Shown: positions 15,185-24,360 of the stretch, in pieces
Position numbering within the stretch: position 1 is the stretch's first letter
How the letters are laid out: every line of letters begins with the position of its first letter
NCBI GenBank assembly: GCA_944322785.1
Contig: CALUPW010000010.1
Coordinates: forward strand, 1 to 64,000
Length of the DNA stretch: 64,000 nucleotides
Direction: 5' to 3'
From: Candidatus Gastranaerophilales bacterium
GTDB lineage: Bacteria > Cyanobacteriota > Vampirovibrionia > Gastranaerophilales > Gastranaerophilaceae
Made by a program: the position numbers and the translations under genes
Notes under the pieces: model-generated
Told to the model about the DNA's origin: nothing
The model's database searches: none
What the model saw: the letters and a program-made list of their open reading frames with translations, nothing else

Positions 15185-16507
15185 ATGAAACTGCATATGC
15201 AAATCCTAATTGCACTTGGGCTTGGAATTAAACGTAACGGTCATATATTTTTAGGAATAATCGGCGGTATAATTGTCGGGATACTGCTTCACAGCCACCC
15301 GAATGTACTTGCCGCAAATATTTTAACATTTATAGGACAGATTTTCATAAGACTTATTCAGATGGTTGTTATACCGCTTGTTGTGTCCGCTATCGTAATA
15401 GGGATTACAAGCGTTGGCGACAACAAACAGCTCGGCAAATTCGGCTCTAAAATGGTGCTTTATTACGGAATTATCACAACTTTAGCCGTAATAATCGGTA
15501 CTGCACTCGCTTTAATTATAAAACCGGGTATAGGTGCAGCAAATTATATAGCTGAAAATGCAGCAACAGAAGTTCAGGCAACAGTTGCAGCAACAATGCA
15601 GCAGCAACAGGGAAATATTTTAAATATTTTCCTCGGATTTATTCCTAATAATCCGTTCCACTCTCTTGCTATCGGTGATATGGTTCCGATAATCGTATTC
15701 TGTTTAATATTTGCAATTGCACTTTCTAAAGTCGGCGATGTAAACCGTCCGATTGTTTCATTCTTTGAATCAGTATTTGCCGCAACCATGAAAATTACCG
15801 ACTGGATTATGTTTATGGCTGCCCCCGGTGTATTCGCTTTAACCGCAAGCGCTGTTTCAAGCTTTGGTATCGAAATTTTCTCAAGTATTTCAAAATACCT
15901 TCTTGTCCTTTTGATAGGATTTTTAATACAGTTATTCGTTGTTTATCCTCTGTTCCTCAAAAAAGTTTCAAAAGTTTCTGTTGTTATGCTTTATTCAGCG
16001 GTAACTGAAGCCATGATGGTTGCATTCGGAACAGCAAGTTCATCGGCAACTCTGCCTTTAACAATTGCATGCTGTGAAAAACGAGGAATATCTCATAAAA
16101 TTTCAAGCTTCGTTCTTCCTCTTGGTGCAACCCTCAATATGGATGGGACAGCACTTTTACAGGTTGTTGCCGTAATATTTCTGGCACAGGCATACGGCGT
16201 TCCGCTTGATTTATTCTTAATTATACAAATCGCAATTCTTGCAATAATTGCATCTTCAACATGCGCAGGAATTCCGGGCGCAGGATTGATTACCATTGCA
16301 CTGATTCTTAACGGAATGGGTCTAAGTCCCGAACAACTTGTAACAGGTTTTGCATTCCTATTCACGATTGAAAGAATTACGGATATGATGAGAACCCTTG
16401 TCAATGTAACATCCGATGTTGTTGTTGCAGCCGCAATTGCGGATAACGAAAACGAAATTAATTACGATTTGCTGAACAATCCGGCGGCTTATGAAGAAAT
16501 TGCGTAA
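15185..16507 (+). CDS. dicarboxylate/amino acid:cation symporter (SLC1/DAACS family)
   Basis: A 440-residue inner-membrane transporter that takes up glutamate, aspartate or C4-dicarboxylates with Na+ or H+. The hallmark motifs are present: the serine-rich hairpin SSSATLPLT, the NMDGTALLQ stretch in helix 7, and the second hairpin STCAGIPGAGLITIAL followed by ERITDMMRTLVNVTSD, which holds the substrate-binding Arg/Asp region. Eight or so hydrophobic helices are visible. Substrate choice cannot be read off. It has its own promoter region and a bidirectional terminator shared with the convergent XRE gene. Confidence 0.9.
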   Translation: MKLHMQILIALGLGIKRNGHIFLGIIGGIIVGILLHSHPNVLAANILTFIGQIFIRLIQMVVIPLVVSAIVIGITSVGDNKQLGKFGSKMVLYYGIITTLAVIIGTALALIIKPGIGAANYIAENAATEVQATVAATMQQQQGNILNIFLGFIPNNPFHSLAIGDMVPIIVFCLIFAIALSKVGDVNRPIVSFFESVFAATMKITDWIMFMAAPGVFALTASAVSSFGIEIFSSISKYLLVLLIGFLIQLFVVYPLFLKKVSKVSVVMLYSAVTEAMMVAFGTASSSATLPLTIACCEKRGISHKISSFVLPLGATLNMDGTALLQVVAVIFLAQAYGVPLDLFLIIQIAILAIIASSTCAGIPGAGLITIALILNGMGLSPEQLVTGFAFLFTIERITDMMRTLVNVTSDVVVAAAIADNENEINYDLLNNPAAYEEIA

Positions 16508-16530
16508 GAAGTCAAAACATTAAATACAAA

Positions 16531-16569
16531 AAAAACAGGCCTTGCGAATAACAAGATGCCTGTTTTTTT
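16531..16569. terminator. bidirectional terminator
   Basis: AAAACAGGC-CTTG ... CAAG-AT-GCCTGTTTT with an A-run before and a T-run after. It serves the symporter gene on the plus strand and overlaps the stop of the convergent XRE gene. Confidence 0.8.
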
Positions 16570-16894
16570 AAATCAAACTCTTTGCAAAATTATAAAAGAT
16601 TTTTAAGCGTTCTCTGTCATTTTTGATAAATTCCAAATTTTTCAAGATACTTGCATACATATCTTCATTTTCCAAATCTTCATCAAAAGAGAACAAATCC
16701 TTTGGTGTTACATTTAACACTTCAATTATCTTTTCTAAAGTAGGGGCAGTCATGAAAGCATTTCCCCTTTCAATACTGCTTAAGGTATTTGTTGCAATAT
16801 CTATTTTTTCAGCAAATTGTTCCTGGCTATAGCCCTTAATTTTTCTTAATTCTTTTATTTTTTGCCCTAACTGCTGCTGAATGTAACTTTTCAT
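16568..16894 (-). CDS. XRE-family HTH regulator
   Basis: A 108-residue Cro/CI-type regulator with the HTH at residues ~5-60 (GQKIKELRKIKGYSQEQFAEK, NTLSSIERGNAFMTAPTLEKI) and a short acidic tail (SFDEDLENEDMY). ATG 16894 is chosen because GGGTG lies just upstream; a GTG nine bases earlier is also in frame. It is divergent from the 17017 gene. Its likely operator, the palindromic AACATGTT region at about 16943-16962, overlaps the -35 box of that gene's consensus promoter. Confidence 0.85.
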   Translation of the reverse strand: MKSYIQQQLGQKIKELRKIKGYSQEQFAEKIDIATNTLSSIERGNAFMTAPTLEKIIEVLNVTPKDLFSFDEDLENEDMYASILKNLEFIKNDRERLKIFYNFAKSLI

Positions 16895-16957
16895 GAAAAA
16901 CACCCTTAAATTAAATTATAATGGGTAAATCAAACCAACCTAACAATGTTTAACATG

Positions 16958-16986
16958 TTGACACATAATGTTTAAAATTATATAAT
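16958..16986 (+). promoter_or_regulatory. consensus sigma70 promoter of the 17017-queF-yraN unit
   Basis: TTGACA at 16958-16963, exactly 17 bases, then TATAAT at 16981-16986: a perfect consensus match. The palindromic GTTTAACATGTTGAC overlapping the -35 box is a likely binding site for the divergent XRE regulator. Confidence 0.8.
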
Positions 16987-17016
16987 AAAATCGGCTATTT
17001 TTCAGGAGAAATTTTT

Positions 17017-17286
17017 ATGGATAAGAAATTAATTGCTGAACTTTGCGAAACCATAGAGCAATTTAATAAAGCCAACAATGTAAACCTCCATCTGTTACTA
17101 TCCCCGACGCTTAAATACAAAATTGTCGGATTTTACGGCATTAAAAATGAAATTGAACCGGTTATGGAAAAACTGATAAATTACCCCGGCTCAATTAACC
17201 TGGATATCAAGGAAAATACTGTTATATTTGAATCTCAAAATAAACCCTGCCAAAAAGAAATTATATACTTATTTAATATCAAATAG
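17017..17286 (+). CDS. hypothetical protein (89 aa)
   Basis: I do not recognise this protein. It is a soluble 89-residue alpha/beta protein with the end pattern GSINLDIKENTVIFESQ. AGGAG precedes the start and a perfect promoter lies 31 bases upstream, so it is very likely expressed. It is the first gene before queF, with 40 bases between. Nothing in it suggests a role in queuosine synthesis. Confidence 0.75.
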   Translation: MDKKLIAELCETIEQFNKANNVNLHLLLSPTLKYKIVGFYGIKNEIEPVMEKLINYPGSINLDIKENTVIFESQNKPCQKEIIYLFNIK

Positions 17287-17326
17287 TTTATTTTACAATA
17301 AAGATTATTTTTGCTATTCTGACACT

Positions 17327-18229
17327 ATGATACATAATCAGACAGACCAAATCGCATCGAAATATTTAGGCAAAAAAACGGACGGAAGCGAAACTTACGA
17401 TGCCTCACTTCTTGTTCCGATTCCAAGATGTGAAAACCGTGCACAATACAATATTGACAGTCAAAATCTGCCGTTTTCCGGATGGGACGTCTGGCACGCT
17501 TACGAATTTTCCGCTCTTACCGAAAACGGACTTCCCGTAACACGGGTTTTAAAACTTAAATACAACTGCGAAAGCGAGTTTCTGATTGAATCAAAATCTT
17601 TAAAATTATATCTTAATTCCTTCAATATGACCCGCATGGGCGAAACAACGGCAAAATGTCTTGCAATCTGCAAACAAAAAATCGAACAGGATTTGAGTGA
17701 AAAACTCAATACAGAAGTTGAAGCAAATTTTCTTGATAACAATGTGGAGCGGACTGAAATTTTCAACAACTTCCAAAATATTAGGGATTTCGTTGATGAA
17801 GACTGTTTAAAAATAGAAAATTTTAAAGAAGCACCCGAACTTTTGAATACAAAAGAGCTTGCCGATCAAAAGAATTTTTATCTCAAATTTGATTCTCTAC
17901 GTTCAAACTGTCGTGTTACACATCAGCCCGACTTTGGAGATATTTTTATTTACTACAAATCAAAAAAACAGATTTTGGAAGAAAGTCTTGTAAAATATTT
18001 ATGTTCTTTCCGTTCTGAATACCATTTTCATGAAGAATGCTGTGAAATGATTTTTAAAAGGCTTTCAAATATTCTGGATAAAGACGACGAACTTTTTGTA
18101 TGTGCGTTATATACAAGACGAGGCGGAATTGATATATGCCCTGCAAGGTGGAGCAGAAATTGTCTTATTGAAGATGCATTTCTTCTTCTTGATACGGCAA
18201 AATTTGCAAGAAACGGAATTAAACAATAA
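17327..18229 (+). CDS. queF: NADPH-dependent 7-cyano-7-deazaguanine reductase (long type QueF)
   Basis: Reduces preQ0 to preQ1 in queuosine biosynthesis, in the cytoplasm. The 300-residue length and two-part T-fold match the E. coli-type (YqcD-like) enzyme. The QueF signature ESKSLKLYLNSF is at ~88-99. The catalytic site LRSNC195RVTHQPD202FG follows, with the nucleophile Cys and the Asp seven residues later, as in E. coli. ATG 17327 is chosen because homology starts there; the upstream in-frame extension overlaps the previous gene. yraN follows after 11 bases. No preQ1 riboswitch is visible in the 40-base gap upstream. Confidence 0.93.
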   Translation: MIHNQTDQIASKYLGKKTDGSETYDASLLVPIPRCENRAQYNIDSQNLPFSGWDVWHAYEFSALTENGLPVTRVLKLKYNCESEFLIESKSLKLYLNSFNMTRMGETTAKCLAICKQKIEQDLSEKLNTEVEANFLDNNVERTEIFNNFQNIRDFVDEDCLKIENFKEAPELLNTKELADQKNFYLKFDSLRSNCRVTHQPDFGDIFIYYKSKKQILEESLVKYLCSFRSEYHFHEECCEMIFKRLSNILDKDDELFVCALYTRRGGIDICPARWSRNCLIEDAFLLLDTAKFARNGIKQ

Positions 18230-18240
18230 AGAGAGGAGTT

Positions 18241-18591
18241 ATGGACAAGCGCAAACTCGGTGCAAACGGCGAAAACATTGCCTGCAAATATCTTGAAAAA
18301 CAGGGGTATAAAATTCTTGAAAGGAATAAACATTATTCAAGATTTTGTGAGCTTGATATTATTGCAAAATACAAAGACACAACCGTTTTTGTAGAAGTTA
18401 AAACCCGTCGTACAAACGATTTTGGCACACCGGTTGAGGCAATTACAAAATCTAAATTTCAAAATATTGTAAAAGGTGTTCAGTATTATTTGTCGGAAAA
18501 CAAAGTTCATGATTACAGGATTGATGTTGTGGGGATAACTTTAAGACCGGAAATTAAGATTGAGCATCTTAAAAATGTTTCTCTCTCATAA
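18241..18591 (+). CDS. yraN: YraN/UPF0102 endonuclease-like protein
   Basis: A 116-residue protein of the YraN family, which has a Holliday-junction-resolvase-like nuclease fold. The family pattern is complete: GANGENIACKYLEKQGYKIL, CELDIIAKYKDTTVFVEVKTR (the D-x-E-x-K catalytic core), then KFQNIVKGVQYYL and YRIDVVGI. The cellular role is not well defined in the family. It is co-transcribed with queF (11-base gap, GAGAGGAG ribosome-binding site) and followed by a repeat island. Confidence 0.9.
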   Translation: MDKRKLGANGENIACKYLEKQGYKILERNKHYSRFCELDIIAKYKDTTVFVEVKTRRTNDFGTPVEAITKSKFQNIVKGVQYYLSENKVHDYRIDVVGITLRPEIKIEHLKNVSLS

Positions 18592-19340
18592 AATATGTTA
18601 TAAGAATTTATAGGGGACAATTCTTTTTCATTGTTACGATTTACCCATTGCTACTTTCTTGTACCGACAAGAAAGTACCGCAAAGAAGCTCTCGACCTTA
18701 TGCTACGTTCGCTAATCAATAGTAACCGTTTCGCTAAAGCAAGTGAACTCGCTTGCGCTCAAACAACACTTGCTTTGATATTATGAAACGGAACATTGAT
18801 TGCTCACTTCGCAGAGGTCGATTTTTTATCCTTTCATCTGGATTTGTCATTGCGAGAGAAAGCGAAACAGTCCGGCTTATTATCAATCGGCTGGATTCTT
18901 TCGCCTTGCGACTCAGAATGACGTGGCGGTGGCTGTGGGCGCCGACGGCGGCTCAATCGGCATCTGTCACCTCCGACAGCCACCTGTACATCACTCCGGG
19001 TTTGAGCCGGAGTCTTAAAACTGTCCGCTTGGAACGACCATCTTTACGTCATTCCGGACTCCGATCCGGAATCTATTCATTTCTATCGCTCCGCCGCAAT
19101 AGCGGAGTGAACAATAATTGCTGGCGAGGTAAACTTCAAAGGCCGGTATTGTCTGAGCGGAGCGAGTTTACCAGCCTTGATGCCGAGCCGTGCAGATTAT
19201 TAGTGAGAACGGATGCGTGGCGGCTGGTTTTATGAAACTTTTGCCACCAAAAGCACCGTCCGGAGGACTAAATCGAAAGTTTTATAAAAATATAGTAAAT
19301 TATTTGATTTGAAAATAATATTAAAATAACATATTTTATG
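18592..19340. repeat. repeat island (no credible gene), near-copy of 63450-63900
   Basis: About 750 bp without a gene. 18649-18925 is a near-identical direct copy of 63516-63795, including a hairpin TACTTTCTTGT-ACCG-ACAAGAAAGTA at its start. It continues into GTCATTGCGAGAG..., GGCGCCGACGGCG and ACTCCGG...CCGGAGT palindromes, and a second set ATTCCGG...CCGGAAT near 19050-19072. An open frame runs through it, but its product is repeat-encoded low-information peptide, so it is not called. The last ~80 bases are AT-rich and lead to the recF stop. Confidence 0.85.
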
Positions 19341-20444
19341 TTAAACAACCGCACCGTTTTCGATTTTGTAAATTTTCACATCCTTTAAAAATTCATCCTC
19401 AAAAAGCAGTGTATCAACTGATGTTATTACAACCTGCGTCGCATTTGTAATTGATTTTAAAAGATAATTCTGCCTGATATCATCAAGTTCCGCCAGTACA
19501 TCATCAAGAAGCAAAATCGGTTCATCCCCTGTTTTTTCCGTAATTATATCAAGCTCTGACAGCTTGAGGGCAAGAACCACTGTCCTCTGCTGCCCCTGAG
19601 AGGCAAACTTTGTGGCTTCATTATCATTTATATAAAATAAAATATCATCTCTGTGCGGCCCCACACAAGCCTGAGCACGTCTGATTTCTTCTGTTCTCCG
19701 TTCATCCAGCGATATTTTAAAATTTTTAACGATATCCTCAAGCTCTGTTTCTCCATCAAGAAAAGAACAATCATACTTGAGCCTTAATTCCTCGGTTTCA
19801 CTGATTATCCGGTGTTTCTCCCTTGCAATCCTTTCTATCTCAGACAGAAACTTTATTCTTAAATAAATTATATTGCTCCCGCAAATAACAAGCTGCTCGT
19901 TCAAAACATCCAGAAGCGTTTCATCAAGAGATGCACCTTTCACAAGCTCTTTCAGCAAATTGTTCTTTTGAATACGAATTTTGTCATATTTTGAAAGTCT
20001 TTCATCATATGCCGGATAAATCTGTGAAATTGCTCTGTCCAGCCAGTCACGCCTGTCTGATGGATTTCCCCGCAGCAAAAGTAAATCGTTCGTCGAAAAT
20101 AAAACCGTTTTTAAAACCTGTTTAAAATTTTTCGGAGTTGTTTTTACTCCGTTAATCTTCAAACTTCTTGTTTTTTCTTTTGTATAAACATAGTCAAGCT
20201 CAACAGACGTGTTTGATTTAATAACTTCAGCATTAATTTGAGCCGACTCTGATTGAAAATTTATTATCTCTATATTATTTGAAGTTCTTGGACTTTTTAG
20301 AGTCGACAAAAAATAAATACTCTCTAAAATATTTGTCTTGCCCTGAGCGTTTTTACCGATTATCAGGACTTTATCACATTCCGGATTAAGCTCTAAATCC
20401 TTACAGTTTCGATAATTTGAAAGTTTCAGCTTTACAAGTTTCAT
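19341..20444 (-). CDS. recF: DNA replication and repair protein RecF
   Basis: An SMC-like ATPase that loads RecA at gapped DNA through RecOR. The 367 residues show the family order: KLKLSNYRNCKDLEL, Walker A IIGKNAQGKTNILESI, an ABC-type signature FASQGQQRTVVLALKLSEL, and Walker B PILLLDDVLAELD followed by the D-loop. ATG 20444 is preferred over an upstream start because family members begin MxLxxLxLxNYRN. It is not in the usual dnaA-dnaN-recF cluster, as far as this window shows. Confidence 0.95.
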   Translation of the reverse strand: MKLVKLKLSNYRNCKDLELNPECDKVLIIGKNAQGKTNILESIYFLSTLKSPRTSNNIEIINFQSESAQINAEVIKSNTSVELDYVYTKEKTRSLKINGVKTTPKNFKQVLKTVLFSTNDLLLLRGNPSDRRDWLDRAISQIYPAYDERLSKYDKIRIQKNNLLKELVKGASLDETLLDVLNEQLVICGSNIIYLRIKFLSEIERIAREKHRIISETEELRLKYDCSFLDGETELEDIVKNFKISLDERRTEEIRRAQACVGPHRDDILFYINDNEATKFASQGQQRTVVLALKLSELDIITEKTGDEPILLLDDVLAELDDIRQNYLLKSITNATQVVITSVDTLLFEDEFLKDVKIYKIENGAVV

Positions 20445-20544
20445 AACAAAATTATACACTAAACAAAGGATTCTTTAAGAATATCTATTGTTAAAAAAAG
20501 ATAAGTAATGTAGAATTATAATGTAATAGAATAAGAGGTAAAGT

Positions 20545-20796
20545 ATGCTGCCAATCGTATCGGAAGAAACAGCTGCAAAGGTGTTTTCGGAAATATTTAA
20601 AGATATGCCGTCCTGGCGTAAAAAAATGATACACTATATTAAAGAAGAAAATCCGGAAGTAAATACAGCCATAATCGAAGCAGCAAACAATACCGACTTA
20701 GATCCCAAGGCTGTTGCACTTGGTGCATATATGACGTATGTGTTATTAGAGCTTGCAATGAAAGAAGATGACGCTTTAATAAATTTCAATGAATAA
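20545..20796 (+). CDS. small hypothetical protein upstream of pilT
   Basis: An 83-residue, largely helical acidic protein (MLPIVSEETAAKVFSEIFKDMPSWRKKMIHY) that I do not recognise. AAGAGGTAAAGT precedes the start. Only 31 bases separate it from pilT on the same strand, so a shared transcript is likely and a link with twitching motility is possible. No motif supports that. Confidence 0.75.
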   Translation: MLPIVSEETAAKVFSEIFKDMPSWRKKMIHYIKEENPEVNTAIIEAANNTDLDPKAVALGAYMTYVLLELAMKEDDALINFNE

Positions 20797-20827
20797 ATTT
20801 TAATTTTGATAAAGGCAGGTAAAAAAT

Positions 20828-21916
20828 ATGGTAATTGAAGAATTATTGGAAAAATTGGTTAAAGACGGAGGAAGTGACTTGCACATTTCAAGTAACCTGC
20901 CTCCGGCAATAAGAGTAGACGGCAAACTTACACGTGTGGATATGGAGCCGCTTTCACCGGATGATGTTGAAAATCTTCTTTTCCCTATGCTTTCTAACGA
21001 ACAAAGAAGAACACTTGAACAGAACTGGGAACTCGACTTTTCATACGGTATTGAAGGGTTAAGCCGTTTCCGGGTAAACTTCTACAAAGATAAAGGGAAT
21101 TATGCGGCCGCCTTCCGGACAATTACCGACAAAGTTCCGTCTTTTGACCAGCTCGGTCTGCCGGATATTGTAAGAGTAACTGCTGAAAAACCACGTGGAC
21201 TTATTCTTGTAACAGGTCCGACAGGTTCCGGTAAATCAACAACTCTTGCCGCAATGATTGACTATATAAACGAAACAAAAGCAGAACATATTTTGACAAT
21301 TGAAGACCCGATAGAGTTTGTTCACACCTCTAAAAAAAGTATTGTTCACCAGCGTGAACTGGGTATGGATACAAGAAGTTTTGCAAATGCACTTAAATCA
21401 GCACTGCGGGAAGACCCGGATATCATACTTGTAGGTGAGATGCGTGACCACGAAACGATTTCACTTGCACTGACCGCAGCTGAAACAGGCCACTTAGTGT
21501 TTGGAACACTTCACACCTCATCAGCTTCCCAAACAATCGACCGTATCATCGACGTATTTCCCGAAGGACAACAACAACAAATTCGTGTACAGCTAGCAAA
21601 CTCTCTTGTTGCAGTATTTGCGCAAACACTTGTACCAAAAACATTACCGAACGGACAGAAAAAAGGTCGTGTTATGGCTCAGGAAATCATGCTTGTAACT
21701 CCGGCTATTGCCAACCTCGTTCGTGAAAGTAAAGCAGCACAAATTTATTCAACTATTCAGATGAACACGGGTGTCGGTATGCAAACACTTGAAATGGCTC
21801 TTGCCAAACACTATAAAGCAGGAAATATTACATTAGAAGATGCCCTTTCAAAAACTTCCCGTCCTGATGAATTCAGACGTATGATTGAGTATCAGTCAAC
21901 TCCTACGGTTGAATAG
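20828..21916 (+). CDS. pilT: type IV pilus retraction ATPase PilT
   Basis: The hexameric cytoplasmic ATPase that depolymerises type IV pili, giving twitching or DNA uptake. The 362-residue length is normal. Seen are the N-terminal SDLHISSNLPPAIRVDG, Walker A GPTGSGKSTTL, the Asp box EDPIEFVH, Walker B ILVGEMRD, and the His box TGHLVFGTLHTSSASQTIDR. The C-terminal AIRNLIRE-like stretch reads AIANLVRESK. It is the only pilus-assembly gene in the window, while five prepilin-like genes are scattered around it. It is closed by a terminator. Confidence 0.94.
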   Translation: MVIEELLEKLVKDGGSDLHISSNLPPAIRVDGKLTRVDMEPLSPDDVENLLFPMLSNEQRRTLEQNWELDFSYGIEGLSRFRVNFYKDKGNYAAAFRTITDKVPSFDQLGLPDIVRVTAEKPRGLILVTGPTGSGKSTTLAAMIDYINETKAEHILTIEDPIEFVHTSKKSIVHQRELGMDTRSFANALKSALREDPDIILVGEMRDHETISLALTAAETGHLVFGTLHTSSASQTIDRIIDVFPEGQQQQIRVQLANSLVAVFAQTLVPKTLPNGQKKGRVMAQEIMLVTPAIANLVRESKAAQIYSTIQMNTGVGMQTLEMALAKHYKAGNITLEDALSKTSRPDEFRRMIEYQSTPTVE

Positions 21917-21937
21917 TATATAAATTTAAAACTTATT

Positions 21938-21966
21938 TACGGGGGTTTTTAGATAAAGCCCCCGTA
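21938..21966 (+). terminator. terminator after pilT
   Basis: TACGGGGG / CCCCCGTA hairpin with a T-rich loop, followed by TTTATTTTG. It separates pilT from lysS. Confidence 0.75.
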
Positions 21967-22027
21967 TTTATTTTGTTTGTGCTAAAATTTAATTGCAGTG
22001 TTAAAAACAAAAAAAGGAACAGCAATT

Positions 22028-23527
22028 ATGACACAACAGATAACTAACGAGCCGAATTCAGCAAAGGAACAAATTAGACAAACCCGTATTCAAAAGCTTG
22101 CTGATCTTGCAGATAAAGGTGTAAATCCTTATCCGTATTCATTTGACAAAGATATAAATGCAGCCGATTTACAAGAAAAATACAAATCGCTTGAAGCAGG
22201 AGTCGAAACTGAAGATGTATATTCCGTTGCAGGACGAGTAATGGCAATAAGAAACTCCGGAATGTTCATTGATTTGATGGATGCAACAGGGAAAATTCAA
22301 ATTTTTTCTCACAAAGAAAATTTATCAGAAGAACAGTTAAAGATTTTAAAACTCATTGATATCGGTGATATTGCCGGATTTAAAGGAACAGTAAGAAGAA
22401 CTCCACGGGGTGAACTTTCAATCAAGGCAACCTCATTAAAAATTTTATCAAAATCACTTCTTCCGCTGCCTGAAAAATTCCACGGTCTGACCGATGTTGA
22501 AACAAGATACCGCCAGCGTTATGTTGATATGATTGTTAATGAAGATGTCAGAAAAACTTTTGTTTTAAGAAGCAGAATTATTCAAAAAATTCGTGAATAT
22601 TTGACAAAACAGGGTTTTTTGGAAGTCGAAACTCCTATGCTTCATCCGCAGGCCGGCGGCGCCAACGCAAGACCGTTTATTACACACCACAACACACTTG
22701 ATATGGACATGTATTTAAGAATTGCGCCGGAACTTTATTTAAAAAGACTTATGGTGGGCGGACTTTCCGAAAAGATTTTTGAAATTAACAGAAGTTTCAG
22801 AAACGAAGGTATCGACATCCGTCACAATCCTGAATTCACAATGATGGAACTTTATCAGGCTTATGTAGATTATAATGAAATGATGGTTTTGACAGAAAAC
22901 CTTATTTCATCAATTGCACAGGAGCTTCTCGGCACCATGAAAATCCAGTATGGAGAAAATGAAATTGATTTAACACCTCCGTGGGACAGAAAAACTATGT
23001 TAGGTGCGATAAAAGAATACACAGACATTGATTTTAATAATGTATTTACAATTGATGAAGCCAAATCAAAAGCAAAATCAATCGGAATTGATGCCTCAGA
23101 ATGCGAAAACTGGGGTCAGGTACTTGATTTGATTTTCGAAGAAAAAGTTGAACCGCATTTGATACAACCGGTTCACATTATTGATTATCCACGTGATATC
23201 TCCCCGCTTGCAAAAGTACACAGAGATAACGAAAGACTGACCGAAAGGTTTGAAACCCGTGTAAACGGCTGGGAAATAGCAAATGCTTTCTCAGAACTGA
23301 CCGACCCGATTGATCAGAGAATGAGATTTGAGGCTCAGGCACGTGCAAAAGCTAACGGAGATGAAGAAGCAATGGAAATTGATGAAGATTTTATCTGCGC
23401 ACTTGAACACGGAATGCCTCCTGCAGGCGGTCTGGGTATCGGAATTGACAGAATTGTAATGCTTTTAACCAATTCTCCGTCAATAAGAGATGTTATAGCA
23501 TTTCCGACACTTAAAAAGAAAAGTTAA
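22028..23527 (+). CDS. lysS: lysyl-tRNA synthetase, class II
   Basis: Charges tRNA-Lys. A 499-residue class II enzyme with an N-terminal OB-fold anticodon-binding domain (SVAGRVMAIRNSGMFIDLMDATGKIQIF), motif 1 near ETPMLHPQAGGANARPF, motif 2 FEINRSFRNEGIDIRHNPEFTMME split over ~258-280, and motif 3 GLGIGIDRIVMLLTN. ATG 22028 is chosen: AAAAAGGAAC precedes it. It is a single gene closed by a strong hairpin terminator. Confidence 0.96.
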   Translation: MTQQITNEPNSAKEQIRQTRIQKLADLADKGVNPYPYSFDKDINAADLQEKYKSLEAGVETEDVYSVAGRVMAIRNSGMFIDLMDATGKIQIFSHKENLSEEQLKILKLIDIGDIAGFKGTVRRTPRGELSIKATSLKILSKSLLPLPEKFHGLTDVETRYRQRYVDMIVNEDVRKTFVLRSRIIQKIREYLTKQGFLEVETPMLHPQAGGANARPFITHHNTLDMDMYLRIAPELYLKRLMVGGLSEKIFEINRSFRNEGIDIRHNPEFTMMELYQAYVDYNEMMVLTENLISSIAQELLGTMKIQYGENEIDLTPPWDRKTMLGAIKEYTDIDFNNVFTIDEAKSKAKSIGIDASECENWGQVLDLIFEEKVEPHLIQPVHIIDYPRDISPLAKVHRDNERLTERFETRVNGWEIANAFSELTDPIDQRMRFEAQARAKANGDEEAMEIDEDFICALEHGMPPAGGLGIGIDRIVMLLTNSPSIRDVIAFPTLKKKS

Positions 23528-23544
23528 ACTTGAATTAAGATATA

Positions 23545-23574
23545 AAAAAAGAGCCTTATATAAGGCTCTTTTTT
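23545..23574. terminator. bidirectional terminator between lysS and a prepilin gene
   Basis: AAAAAAGAGCCTT-ATAT-AAGGCTCTTTTTT is perfectly symmetrical, with an A-run and a T-run, and serves both convergent genes. Confidence 0.9.
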
Positions 23575-23577
23575 AGT

Positions 23578-24264
23578 TTAATAATACTTAAACTCATAAT
23601 TGTCATTGATTACTCTTGATGTACAGGTCAATCCCGTACTTTTTACGTTGCATGTGTATGAATCATCCATTCCGCTCGGAACTATAACATCACCTTTTAA
23701 TACAAATGCAAAAATATCTTTTCCCATAGTATTCGGCAGATTGTCACCGTTTATGTCCGCAAGGAAAACAACAGTCGGTCTGTCAACATTTACGCCGAAA
23801 TCTCTCATTACAATCTCCGGCGGATAAACATTTATAATAACATTCATGCCGTCTGCAAGCGTAAACATATAGTTATAAAATTCAGTTTCTTTTAAATAAG
23901 GATACCCGCTTAAATACCACGAAGGATAGCGCCAGCAGCCGGGATCGTTTGAGCAAACTCTTACCGTTCTAAAGTATGGTTCATAGTAATTAAAAGCCTT
24001 TTCCGAGGCATCATGGGAGTAACCTTCCAAATCCCAGTAAACTGATGAATCATGATCTTTTATAACATACAAAGTCACCTGAGAAAGAACTGAATATATT
24101 TTTTTTATTGCAACAGCACTTTTTTGCTCCTCAGCATGTCTTTGTAATCCTGAATACGTTAATGATGCAACAATGCCTATAATTCCCATTGTCAGAATAA
24201 ATTCAGGGAGTGTAAACGCCCGCCAAAAGTTAGTCCTGTTTTTAAAATTAAAAACACCTGACAA
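23578..24264 (-). CDS. divergent prepilin / pseudopilin-like protein
   Basis: A 228-residue pilin-family protein with a 16-residue leader and the cleavage site A|FTLPEFILTMGIIGIVASLTYSG (Glu5 kept). It differs from its paralogs after the helix but keeps the loop ADINGDNLPNTMGKDIFAF and the late Cys pair (YTCNVKSTGLTC). The start is a TTG: GGAG sits 7 bases before it, whereas the ATG directly after that GGAG has no spacing and reads into a stop. The gene is divergent from bioF and convergent with lysS. Confidence 0.78.
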   Translation of the reverse strand: MSGVFNFKNRTNFWRAFTLPEFILTMGIIGIVASLTYSGLQRHAEEQKSAVAIKKIYSVLSQVTLYVIKDHDSSVYWDLEGYSHDASEKAFNYYEPYFRTVRVCSNDPGCWRYPSWYLSGYPYLKETEFYNYMFTLADGMNVIINVYPPEIVMRDFGVNVDRPTVVFLADINGDNLPNTMGKDIFAFVLKGDVIVPSGMDDSYTCNVKSTGLTCTSRVINDNYEFKYY

Positions 24265-24360
24265 TCCGCATCTCCTGTATTTGTTATAATATTTTCATAC
24301 CCGATTATACACTATTTTAAACATCTGGACAATCCTCCAAATTTATCATAAATTAATTGT

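Noticed and set aside
17286-17326. preQ1 riboswitch before queF
   Set aside because: Only 40 AT-rich bases lie between the genes, and no pseudoknot-like C-rich/A-rich pattern is visible.
18753-19235. 160-codon open frame on the plus strand
   Set aside because: It lies wholly in the repeat island; its product is repeat-derived low-information peptide, and the near-copy at 63.5 kb does not preserve the frame.
24230-24300. Fifth out-of-frame tract at the start of the 23578-24264 prepilin (T5 run)
   Set aside because: The ATG touching the GGAG has no spacing, while TTG 24264 has an ideal 7-base spacing and opens the pilin frame directly, so no frameshift is needed.
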